A stretch of DNA of 11,971 nucleotides, taken from Pirellulaceae bacterium (GTDB taxonomy: Bacteria > Planctomycetota > Planctomycetia > Pirellulales > Pirellulaceae). The notes beneath the pieces are model-generated. The model did not search any database. It saw only the letters and a list, made by a program, of their open reading frames with translations, and was not told the DNA's origin. Positions within the stretch are counted from its first letter, which is position 1. Every line of letters starts with the position of its first letter. The translations under genes were made by a program, and so were the position numbers. The stretch spans positions 1-11,971 of the forward strand of contig JABDKS010001001.1 of assembly GCA_013002105.1 (NCBI GenBank), in the 5' to 3' direction. Positions 1-6,936 of the stretch are shown here, piece by piece.

Positions 1-1314
1 AGCGACGACGACACGGTCACAAGCGTCAGCGGTCATCTGGCACAATAATCGGTTCATCGACCCACCGCCAACAATGTGAATGGTATCGATTCGGTGCTCA
101 ACGAGACGCTCCAACATTCCCAGACAACTTCGGTATCGCAGGGCAAGACCTTCTAACGCGGCGCGATACAATTCACCGTTGCTGGCCGGTGCCGACTGCC
201 CGGTTCGGACGGCAAAGGACCCAATCGCATCGACCATATCGTCGGGTGCCACGAAGTCGGCGTCATCGGGATTTAACAGCAGCGCAAATGGCTTGGCCTG
301 TAAGGCTTCCTGCACCATCGAATCCCACGACACGTCATCGCCGCGTCGCTGCATTGACTTTCGTATCTGCTGGAAGACCCAAAGTCCGCCGATATTTTTC
401 AGCAATCGCGTGCTGCCTTGCACGCCGCCCTCATTCGTGAAATTCAACTCCGCACAGAGATCATTGATCTTGGGTTCGGCCAATTCGCATCCCATCAACG
501 ACCAGGTTCCCGAACTGATGTAACACCAAGTTGGCGTCGCGGGAGCAAACTCGTCAGCCGGCACACTCAAGACAGCCGATGCCGTGTCATGCGTGGCCGG
601 AACAATCACCGGCACGTTGGCCAGCCCGGTGACCGCCGCCACCGAAGCTTGGATCGACCCTAAAGTCGTCCCCGGTTCAACCGGCTCCGAAAACAGTTTT
701 GTTGGAATATCCAGCTTGCTCAACAAATCCGTCGTCCACTTTTTGGTGCGTGGATCCAAGAATTGCGTCGTCGAAGCATTCGTTGCTTCGATGCTACGCT
801 GACCGGTAAGTAGCCAGTGAAAGAAATCGCCCATCATCAAAAACGATTCTGCGATCGATAGCGATGGATCTTTGGATTGGGCGGCAGCGGCCAGTTGGTA
901 AAGCGTATTCAACTCCATGAATTGCAACCCGGTCGATGAAAAGATCTGATCGCGAGGGACGATGTCAAACACTCGCTCCATCATTCCTTGTGTTCGTGCG
1001 TCGCGGTAGCAACGCACCGGACCAACCAGTTGGTCTTGCCGATCCAACAGCACGTAATCGACACCCCATGTATCAACGCCAACCGATTCGACTCGATCAA
1101 ACTTGCCACCGGCCAGGCGAAGTCCTTCTTGGATCGATTGCCACAAACCGTGAACATTCCATTGCAGCGAATCTTGGATACGAACCGGGTCGTTGGCAAA
1201 TCGGTGCACCTCCTCTAACGAAAGTCGATCGTCCTGGATGCTCGCTGCGATCACACGGCCACTGGAGGCGCCCAAGTCGACGGCTAAGTGAACGGGGGTG
1301 GAGGAGGAAGCCAT
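1..1314 (-). CDS. rhaB: Rhamnulokinase (FGGY family), C-terminus cut by window edge
   Basis: Cytosolic kinase that phosphorylates L-rhamnulose with ATP to L-rhamnulose 1-phosphate, the second step of L-rhamnose catabolism. My translation gives 438 residues. The sequence follows RhaB rather than xylulo- or glycerol kinase: phosphate-1 loop DLGASSGR at 13-20, DTWGVDYVLLD at 81-91, NTLYQL at 136-141, THDTASAV at 241-248 with D243 in the place of the catalytic base, SSGTWSLMG at 267-275, NEGG at 294-297 and the ATP-domain motif IVGGGSMNRLL at 414-424. E. coli RhaB has about 489 residues, so roughly 50 C-terminal residues lie outside the window. The ATG at 1312-1314 puts the phosphate loop at the usual distance. 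No Shine-Dalgarno is seen; a 16-bp tandem duplication sits 10 bases upstream. No other rhamnose gene is visible here; a partner isomerase or aldolase could lie to the left. Confidence 0.95.
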   Translation of the reverse strand, partial: MASSSTPVHLAVDLGASSGRVIAASIQDDRLSLEEVHRFANDPVRIQDSLQWNVHGLWQSIQEGLRLAGGKFDRVESVGVDTWGVDYVLLDRQDQLVGPVRCYRDARTQGMMERVFDIVPRDQIFSSTGLQFMELNTLYQLAAAAQSKDPSLSIAESFLMMGDFFHWLLTGQRSIEATNASTTQFLDPRTKKWTTDLLSKLDIPTKLFSEPVEPGTTLGSIQASVAAVTGLANVPVIVPATHDTASAVLSVPADEFAPATPTWCYISSGTWSLMGCELAEPKINDLCAELNFTNEGGVQGSTRLLKNIGGLWVFQQIRKSMQRRGDDVSWDSMVQEALQAKPFALLLNPDDADFVAPDDMVDAIGSFAVRTGQSAPASNGELYRAALEGLALRYRSCLGMLERLVEHRIDTIHIVGGGSMNRLLCQMTADACDRVVVA

Positions 1315-1324
1315 AGCGTGTTTC

Positions 1325-1356
1325 TGTGTCGAGATAGAGATGTGTCGAGATAGAGA
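1325..1356. repeat. Perfect 16-bp tandem duplication upstream of rhaB
   Basis: The 16-bp unit TGTGTCGAGATAGAGA occurs twice head to tail (1325-1340 and 1341-1356), and the match continues for two more bases. It ends the probable 5' leader of rhaB, 10 bases from its start codon. A recent slippage duplication is the simplest reading; copy number would change the leader length. Confidence 0.9.
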
Positions 1357-1975
1357 TGCCGACCGGAGCGAAGCTGACAAATTAGCGGGTACATTTTCGG
1401 CTCGGAACCAGACCAATTCTTCGCTCGAAAGTTCGTCCGATCCGGCCCGAAGCTCCGCGGATGGTGACACGTGGCTTTACGTTCAGTCCTGACCGGGTCG
1501 GACCGGATTGGGAAGTGTCCCTTTGAGCCCCAAAATTGGCACGGGTGGCGGGGCACCGTCAAGATCTCCCCAGCTTGCCCGATTCACCCGAACGGTCCCG
1601 CTGGGAAGCTTGCAAATCCCCCAAGTGATAGCCCGGTTTGGGGCCGGGGCCCGGAGCGTAAAAAAGGACTCAAAAATTTTAACCCGCCCAGCGTCAAGGC
1701 TTTACCGCCATCCCCCTCGGACCGGATTACAAAAACGAAAAATCTGCGGTTGACCGGTCCCCCGCAGCACGTAATCTAACGCTGTCGCTTCACCGCACTG
1801 TGCCACGGCAACGGGCGGACGAATCGACCCGGTTTGGCACTAAGAATTGACTGCAAGTCACGTCCTGCAAACGATTTAGCGATATTGCCAGCCACCGGGC
1901 TGCTAGATCATCTCAGCAGCGAACGAACACCCAGATAGCGTCTTCCGCGAGTTCGCCTTGCGTGGGGTTATCGCC

Positions 1976-1999
1976 GTCAGCTTGCGGCCACGGGCTGAC
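1976..1999. repeat. Inverted repeat GTCAGC/GCTGAC
   Basis: A 6-bp perfect inverted pair (GTCAGC at 1976-1981, GCTGAC at 1994-1999) surrounds a 12-base GC-rich centre. It overlaps the 36-codon minus-strand frame and lies 41 bases from the stronger hairpin at 2041-2066. It has no T tract, so it is not a classical terminator. It may be part of a dispersed palindromic repeat; this is inference. Confidence 0.45.
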
Positions 2000-2040
2000 A
2001 TCGATGATGCGTCGATTCGACACATCAAACGCACCTCACG

Positions 2041-2066
2041 GGCCGGGCACATCCTTGTGCCCGGCC
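2041..2066. repeat. Perfect 10-bp GC-rich hairpin (REP-like or terminator-like)
   Basis: GGCCGGGCAC at 2041-2050 pairs perfectly with GTGCCCGGCC at 2057-2066 across a 6-base loop. It lies about 100 bases past the stop codon of the minus-strand membrane-protein gene, where a transcript end would be expected. No T run follows on either strand, so it is either a factor-dependent end, an mRNA-stabilising hairpin, or a copy of a dispersed REP-type repeat. Confidence 0.7.
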
Positions 2067-2166
2067 GCGAACGCTCGCCGAACTTCTTCTCGCAGCGATC
2101 TAGCTGTTCACGTCAACCAAACTGCTGACTGAGATCGCGCTGCTCACGATGAACACGCTGCGCGTT

Positions 2167-3834
2167 TCAAAATCCCGGCGTCAGTCGGATCACGCTGTCA
2201 CGCTGTTTCAACGCGACCCACTTGCGACGGTATACACCCGTTTTGGTCGACGTGATCACAACACCCAGCGCAAAACAGAGTAACCCTACTTTGATTTGCC
2301 AATGATCCGTCGCGTTGGCTGACAGCATGCCCAACATCGGCGCAAACGTTAGCGTCGCCACACAAGCCATCAACAATCCGGTCACATAAATCCATGCGCT
2401 GCGCCGTACGAACAGCAAATAGACTGCTGCAATGATCGTCGCGGCAATCAACCCCAGGTATCCGCCGTTGATCGGATGGCGAAACAAATCCAGCGATACC
2501 AGTGCGACGCCGCCCGTCATCAACGCGGCTGCGGACAAGCGGCGTAACTGGAGTGCAAGCCACGAATCAAAAACAGCGCCGATCAACATCGACCCGGCCA
2601 ATATCCAGGCACCAGTGCAGCCCCACGCGAGTCCCATTCGACCGTGTCGTTCGCCCAACAGCAACATCGTGGCCCCGGTAATGGTCGCGAACGTCAGCCA
2701 ACGCCACTCGCTGTTGTTGTGTATCAAACAATAAACCAGGTAGATGGCACAGGCTGCAATTGCTGCGAACGATGGTTGTAGCCCAAACGGTTGCAATGCA
2801 CTGGGGACTCTGCCCCATAGTGCAAAACCAAATAGAGCCAACGCAATCGGATGTTCGGACCCCGGCACGCCACGAACCCAAGTGTAAAAATAGAAGGCAA
2901 CCATCAACACCAACGTCACGGTCATCGACGATCCGCCGTAGATCGCTAGCCCAGCATCAAATGGTTGCGGCGAGTTCGCAAAACTGCTGGCACCACAAAC
3001 CAAAGCAGCCGGCGATACCCACATGATAAACTGTAACCACTCTCGCCGCATCGATACGATCGCCGATTCGATCGCCAGCACTGCTGCGGCAAGAATGATT
3101 GGCAACAGCAACAATGGTTCAAACGTAACCGAACCGCGCAGCGAACCGAACGACATCCAGATCGCATGCGATCGAACCGCGGCTAAGACGGCCAGGATTG
3201 CGAATGCGCTGAGCGGAAACAGGGGCCAATTCCATGGCGTTCCACTGCAGGTTGCCATGCGTTGACCTGCGCGAACCGCTGGCGTAAGCAACAGTAAGGC
3301 AGCCCCAATCGACATCGAAAAAAGCAGCGAGGACGAATGACTCCACTCGCTATTGTCGGCGCGAAAGTGACCTGCAATCAGTGGACCGGCGTAGAAGACA
3401 CCCAAAATCGCATAGAACGGGACGCGATACCAAAACGGAAAACCAATCCGACACCAGCGCAGGATCATCTCGGTCACCAGCACCACACCGACCGCGCCTG
3501 ACAACAAGAACCACGCCGCCTGACGCGAATCGGACAGACAAAGTTCATCGACCGAGACGCTATAGGCAACTTGACCGATGACGACCACCAACAAGATTGT
3601 CCGAGCATCCTGCCACACCTTGCCCCAACGGATCACCGCAACCGCCGTCAACGCCATCATCACGGTGTAGCTACCCAAACTACTGGTCAAAAAACTGGCG
3701 CGTATGTACTGATCGCCAACAGCCGCAGCGGCGACTTGCAATCCATACAAAATAAATCCACAGCTGAGTAAATAAAACGGGTTCTGAGTGTAAAGAAAAC
3801 GACCAATCGATCGCACTTGTAATGAATCGTCCAT
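2167..3834 (-). CDS. Uncharacterised polytopic membrane protein, about 16-18 helices
   Basis: The product has 555 residues and is almost entirely hydrophobic. Likely membrane segments lie near 18-40, 50-70, 78-95, 106-124, 134-154, 166-187, 202-220, 238-260, 267-283, 296-320, 351-371, 378-393, 400-420, 431-448, 457-475, 478-500 and 513-530, ending in a basic tail (YRRKW at 535-539). I see no transporter, glycosyltransferase or enzyme signature that names a family. The N-terminal stretch LYTQNPFYLLSCGFILYGL (14-32) resembles the start of hypothetical membrane proteins I recall from other planctomycetes; this is memory, not a search. The start is well supported: AGGAG lies six bases before the ATG, rare in this window. 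The gene is divergent from the anchored-protein pair at 4212-5955, so a shared role at the envelope is possible but not shown. Confidence 0.85.
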   Translation of the reverse strand: MDDSLQVRSIGRFLYTQNPFYLLSCGFILYGLQVAAAAVGDQYIRASFLTSSLGSYTVMMALTAVAVIRWGKVWQDARTILLVVVIGQVAYSVSVDELCLSDSRQAAWFLLSGAVGVVLVTEMILRWCRIGFPFWYRVPFYAILGVFYAGPLIAGHFRADNSEWSHSSSLLFSMSIGAALLLLTPAVRAGQRMATCSGTPWNWPLFPLSAFAILAVLAAVRSHAIWMSFGSLRGSVTFEPLLLLPIILAAAVLAIESAIVSMRREWLQFIMWVSPAALVCGASSFANSPQPFDAGLAIYGGSSMTVTLVLMVAFYFYTWVRGVPGSEHPIALALFGFALWGRVPSALQPFGLQPSFAAIAACAIYLVYCLIHNNSEWRWLTFATITGATMLLLGERHGRMGLAWGCTGAWILAGSMLIGAVFDSWLALQLRRLSAAALMTGGVALVSLDLFRHPINGGYLGLIAATIIAAVYLLFVRRSAWIYVTGLLMACVATLTFAPMLGMLSANATDHWQIKVGLLCFALGVVITSTKTGVYRRKWVALKQRDSVIRLTPGF

Positions 3835-3840
3835 CGCGTG

Positions 3841-3845
3841 CTCCT
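3841..3845 (-). promoter_or_regulatory. Strong Shine-Dalgarno deciding the start at 3834
   Basis: AGGAG on the minus strand sits exactly six bases before the ATG at 3832-3834. It fixes the start of the membrane-protein gene and is one of only two clear Shine-Dalgarno sequences in the window. Confidence 0.75.
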
Positions 3846-4109
3846 AGGGAATCAGGCGAGCAGATAACGGTTGCGTCCAGCAGCGTGTCGACGATCAATG
3901 CGACCCTGCGATGATCGGAGTGCGCAACCCACGCGATTGGCTTGCTAAGAATCAAGTCCATCAACGGTCAAACCAGAACAATACAGCATGCAAATGGGCG
4001 ACGAAGTTGCAATGAAAAGTACGAGAAGCATCCAACGCGGGTTCACGCGAATAAATGCATTGCCGCAACACAGCCTGTGATAACATTCACGAAGTCAAAC
4101 TGCTGCGAG

Positions 4110-4123
4110 GTTTTCCGGAAAAC
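4110..4123. promoter_or_regulatory. Perfect 14-bp palindrome, candidate operator
   Basis: GTTTTCC at 4110-4116 is followed without a gap by its exact reverse complement GGAAAAC at 4117-4123. It lies about 88 bases before the ATG at 4212, within the divergent region. A spacer-free palindrome of this size suits a dimeric repressor better than a terminator, since a hairpin would have no loop. There is no direct evidence of binding. Confidence 0.4.
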
Positions 4124-4211
4124 GAGTGCGGATCAATGCGATGAATGACGCGTTGGCCAACCCCCTGCATCAGTCCAACTCGCGAGCCCTATCCCAAAGC
4201 AATCCCTCGTT

Positions 4212-5000
4212 ATGAAACGATCCCATCGATTGAAGTTCTCCGTATCCGCATTGTTGGTTTTGATTGCACTTGCCGCGTTGACGATGCTGGCACTGCGAAC
4301 CGGATCTCGAATCCAGCAAACTAACGAGCAAATCGCGGAACTGAACACGACCGTGGCATCGAACCATCGGTCGTATTGGATCGCGCGACAGCAGGTGCGC
4401 CTCTGCACGTCCGTCGCCTCGTTTCCGGCCATCGACGCGATGCAGCACGCGGAACAAAATTTCCAGGATCTTCAGCAGCGATATGGTTCGCTACAAATCG
4501 ATGACCCCCAATCGCCGGCCATCGTATCCATTCCAACCATCAGTTTCCCACACGCCAGAGCGTACGCCTGGAAGATCTACGTTCCAAAAAATCAGCCGAC
4601 GGAGATTGCCGCGCTAGTGACCGATCGATCCAATCAGATCTTTCCTGAAACCAAGCTCTTCGAACCTGCTCACTTCTCTGGTCGTTTGCCAACGGGCGAA
4701 TCAGTGATTCTGGTTCACTGCGATCCGATCACCGACGAACTGGCGCGTCCGGATCAAGCCATGCCACTGAAAGTCAAAATCATGTGCCAAGGTTTGCAGT
4801 GGGAGACCACTTATCAGCCAAATGCAACCGCACCCAGCATTCGCGAAAAACAGTTTGCCGATCCCTATCGGCTGTTTCGAAGCAGTCGCCCAGCGACACT
4901 GCTGACGGTCACCCATTTTCGCAAAGGACGCTCGGCCGAGTTCTTAAAACTGATGCTGCGTCCCATCGACTCGACATCGCGGGACTCCGACAATGAGTAG
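4212..5000 (+). CDS. Membrane-anchored coiled-coil protein, function unknown
   Basis: The product has 262 residues. A basic N-terminus (MKRSHRLKF) precedes one helix at about 9-29 of the type common at the start of planctomycete envelope proteins. A heptad-like stretch follows at about 31-95, then a beta-rich domain with WKIYVP at 120-125 and RLPTGES at 158-164. No catalytic motif is visible. The expected topology is N-terminus inside and the rest outside the cytoplasmic membrane. The stop codon overlaps the next start by eight bases, so the two are probably translated together, and the YVP...LP-x-G pattern recurs in that neighbour, suggesting paralogy. There is no Shine-Dalgarno before the ATG, but no better in-frame start exists. 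A pilin-like N-terminus is an alternative that I consider weaker, because there is no prepilin cleavage motif. Confidence 0.8.
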   Translation: MKRSHRLKFSVSALLVLIALAALTMLALRTGSRIQQTNEQIAELNTTVASNHRSYWIARQQVRLCTSVASFPAIDAMQHAEQNFQDLQQRYGSLQIDDPQSPAIVSIPTISFPHARAYAWKIYVPKNQPTEIAALVTDRSNQIFPETKLFEPAHFSGRLPTGESVILVHCDPITDELARPDQAMPLKVKIMCQGLQWETTYQPNATAPSIREKQFADPYRLFRSSRPATLLTVTHFRKGRSAEFLKLMLRPIDSTSRDSDNE

Positions 5001-5955
5001 CGATACAAAACGACGGTGGGTGGGCTGGCTCGTTTGCCTTTACTTGGTTTGCCTGCTTGGCATCAATGCGTATCTGTCCGTAAATCGCCGTGCCACCGAG
5101 CATCGGTTGCGCCGTCTACAACAACTTCGTGCGGCACAGATCAGCACGGTCACCCAGGCGGAGACGCTGGCGCGTCAAGCTGTTGATCGTCAGCATGAAA
5201 ACTCAAAACAATTCCACCGTTTAGCGGCCATGATGAAATGGGTACGCAACAGGGATGATTTCTTAGTCCGATCCGGTGACCAAGTCGTTACCCAAGTGAT
5301 CTCGGATCAGTGGAATCGGCTTCGTCTGTTAGTGTACCTGCCCGCGGCAGCTGGCCGCGTCGAATTCGCATTCAGAGAAGTTTGGGACAAAGAACACACC
5401 CCCCAAAATCATCCGATACGACATTCCTCGCCGTTGAATTGGGAAACGCGGATTGATCTGAACGTGCCCAGCGGCGTGCACGAAATCGGATTCACACTGA
5501 TCGATGACGGCAAAACCAAATTGTCGGTATCGGTCGATGGCGAATTGCGTCGCAACTATCCAATCCAACCTTTTCGTCGGGGCGGAAATGGCTTCGGCCC
5601 CTATTTCACCAAGAGCTTTCCCAACCAAACCATCGGACAGGTGACCACATGGCCCTGGGGAAAGGGAACCGCGATCAAGCACGAGTTACTCAACCACGCG
5701 TTTGATTTGCGGCACAAACAGGACGAGACACGACAGGGTGGAATCGTCTTGCGATGTTGGCTGCAATCGGACGCCAAAACTTGTGCGTCAGCCCATTATC
5801 TCGCGGCCTACTACCAACAGTTCGCCAACGATCTATTGGATCGGAACCTGATCATGCAGTCGGATTTGCCATCGCTTTTGGAGCCCTATGACGGCACCGG
5901 AAAGGTAAACTTCCAAAAAAACTGGTCAGCCATTCACACAGCCCGACCGGACTAA
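4993..5955 (+). CDS. Membrane-anchored coiled-coil protein, partner of upstream gene
   Basis: The product has 320 residues. After a basic start (TKRRW) there is one membrane helix at about 8-28, a charged helical stretch at about 31-82 that could form a coiled coil, and a beta-rich region with RLLVYLPAAAGRVEF at 111-125, LNVPSGVHEIGFTLIDDG at 156-173 and LSVSVDGE at 177-184. The C-terminal 130 residues show no motif I know. The order of parts, and the YLP followed by a P-x-G turn, match the upstream gene (YVP, then LPTGE), so I infer an old duplication whose products may form a heteromer outside the membrane. It starts within the upstream gene (8-base overlap). It faces rsmH convergently across 51 bases. 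Confidence 0.8.
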   Translation: MSSDTKRRWVGWLVCLYLVCLLGINAYLSVNRRATEHRLRRLQQLRAAQISTVTQAETLARQAVDRQHENSKQFHRLAAMMKWVRNRDDFLVRSGDQVVTQVISDQWNRLRLLVYLPAAAGRVEFAFREVWDKEHTPQNHPIRHSSPLNWETRIDLNVPSGVHEIGFTLIDDGKTKLSVSVDGELRRNYPIQPFRRGGNGFGPYFTKSFPNQTIGQVTTWPWGKGTAIKHELLNHAFDLRHKQDETRQGGIVLRCWLQSDAKTCASAHYLAAYYQQFANDLLDRNLIMQSDLPSLLEPYDGTGKVNFQKNWSAIHTARPD

Positions 5956-5967
5956 GTCGATTCGCAA

Positions 5968-5990
5968 TTCGCAATTTCACTCATTGCGAA
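5968..5990. terminator. Candidate transcription-end hairpin between convergent genes
   Basis: TTCGCAAT at 5968-5975 pairs perfectly with ATTGCGAA at 5983-5990 over a 7-base loop. An extra direct copy of TTCGCAAT precedes it at 5961-5968. It sits between the convergent ends of the anchored-protein pair and rsmH. There is no T tract on either side, so intrinsic termination is uncertain; its position is the main argument. Confidence 0.4.
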
Positions 5991-6006
5991 CTAAATGGTC
6001 GCGGCT

Positions 6007-6936
6007 TTACTGGTCGCGAATTTTTTGGGCAACACGCAGCTTTGCACTTCGCGCGCGAGGATTGCGCGCGACTTCGGCGTCGGTAGGTCGTAGTGGTTTC
6101 TTGGTCAGGATCTCCCAACGATCGTCATCACGAAATGCGTTTTTGACGATTCGGTCTTCTAGCGAATGAAAACTGATCACTGCGAGACGTCCACCGGGTG
6201 AAAACCAGTCCGCCGCTTGGGCGAGCGACCGCTCCAGAATTCCCAGCTCGTCATTGACCACAATACGCAAGGCCTGGAATGTTCGCGTGGCGGGATGAAT
6301 GTCATGATTCTTGCTACGCGGCACACAGCGACGACAGATCTCAACGAGCTGGTCGACCGTCCGCACCGGATTACGATCTTTCGCGCGTGCCACAATTTCA
6401 CGGGCGATGCGCCGACTATATCGCTCTTCGCCGTATTGATAGATCGCGTTTGCAATGTCGACCTCCTTGTTACGCGCGAGCCACTCGTGGGCGGCAACTC
6501 CATTCTCCGGATCGAATCGCAGGTCCAACGGCCCATCGACGGTAAAACTAAAACCACGCTGACGATCGGCAAGCTGGTCGCTCGATAGTCCCAAATCCAA
6601 GACCATCGCATCGGCTGTGGGTAGCCCCAGCGCAGCGAGTGCTTTGGGCACTTGTTCGTAACTGCCCAAAAACAGGTTCAAGCGTGGATCGTGTGTTTCT
6701 CCGTCGACACGTTCACTGACCACAGGATCACGATCCAACGCAACAACATGGCCGGTGCCGGCGGGCAATGTCTCCATCAATAGCTGGGAATGACCGCCAC
6801 CGCCGTAGGTGCCATCAACGATCACGCGTGGGTTTATTTCACTGAGCCATTGGACGATTTCGTCAGGCATCACTGACACATGACAAGATTCGGTTGGTTG
6901 CGCCGTCGACTCGACATCATCCTCGTCAGCTGACAC
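6007..6936 (-). CDS. rsmH: 16S rRNA (cytosine(1402)-N(4))-methyltransferase RsmH
   Basis: RsmH (also called MraW) uses S-adenosylmethionine to methylate N4 of C1402 in the 16S rRNA P-site region. At 309 residues it has the usual length (E. coli 313). Family motifs are all present: HVSVMPDEIV at 19-28, the SAM-binding loop DGTYGGGGHS at 41-50, ALDRDP at 66-71, DLGLSSDQLADRQRGFSF at 114-131, GPLDLRFDP at 135-143, YGEERYSRRIA at 168-178, HPATRTFQALRI at 214-225, SFHSLEDRIVK at 255-265 and NPRARSAKLRV at 292-302. The start is GTG at 6934-6936. The next ATG (codon 23) would remove the conserved HVSV strand and is rejected. The start overlaps the upstream TIM-barrel gene by 11 bases, suggesting translational coupling. 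mraZ, ftsL and mur genes are absent from both sides. Confidence 0.97.
   Translation of the reverse strand: MSADEDDVESTAQPTESCHVSVMPDEIVQWLSEINPRVIVDGTYGGGGHSQLLMETLPAGTGHVVALDRDPVVSERVDGETHDPRLNLFLGSYEQVPKALAALGLPTADAMVLDLGLSSDQLADRQRGFSFTVDGPLDLRFDPENGVAAHEWLARNKEVDIANAIYQYGEERYSRRIAREIVARAKDRNPVRTVDQLVEICRRCVPRSKNHDIHPATRTFQALRIVVNDELGILERSLAQAADWFSPGGRLAVISFHSLEDRIVKNAFRDDDRWEILTKKPLRPTDAEVARNPRARSAKLRVAQKIRDQ

Larger units (their letters stand above)
1315..2166. other. Long intergenic region without a convincing gene
   Basis: These 852 bases lie upstream of rhaB and downstream of the membrane-protein gene. Frames on both strands give short, low-plausibility peptides. Visible contents: a 16-bp tandem duplication at 1325-1356; a 12-bp direct repeat TCGGACCGGATT at 1498-1509 and 1717-1728; AGCTTGC twice near 1574 and 1609, the first inside a CCCAGC/GCTGGG inverted pair at 1570-1605; a G/C-run block near 1630-1660 followed by an A-rich block to about 1685; inverted repeats at 1976-1999 and 2041-2066; and a 36-codon minus-strand frame at 1913-2023. 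On the minus strand TTGACG at 1557-1562 could serve as a -35 for rhaB, but no good -10 follows at the right distance. An unrecognised structured leader cannot be excluded. Confidence 0.6.
3835..4211. other. Divergent intergenic region (377 bases)
   Basis: This region lies between the start codons of the membrane-protein gene and the anchored-protein gene, so it must hold both promoters if both are transcribed from here. I see no RNA gene and no credible small protein. Visible elements are the Shine-Dalgarno at 3841-3845, a small CACAG/CTGTG inverted pair near 4070-4080 and the 14-bp palindrome at 4110-4123. TTGCCG near 4060 followed by TAACAT near 4081 is a weak plus-strand promoter match with a 15-base spacer, too short to trust. 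Confidence 0.6.

Noticed and set aside
1748..1775. Plus-strand TTGACC with TAATCT 16 bases later as a promoter
   Set aside because: The -10 matches only three of six positions, and no plus-strand gene follows for more than 2 kb.
1471..1779. A 102-codon plus-strand frame in the intergenic region
   Set aside because: The Pro/Lys/Arg-rich translation has no hydrophobic core, no ribosome binding site and no resemblance to a family I know. It crosses the repeat-bearing block.
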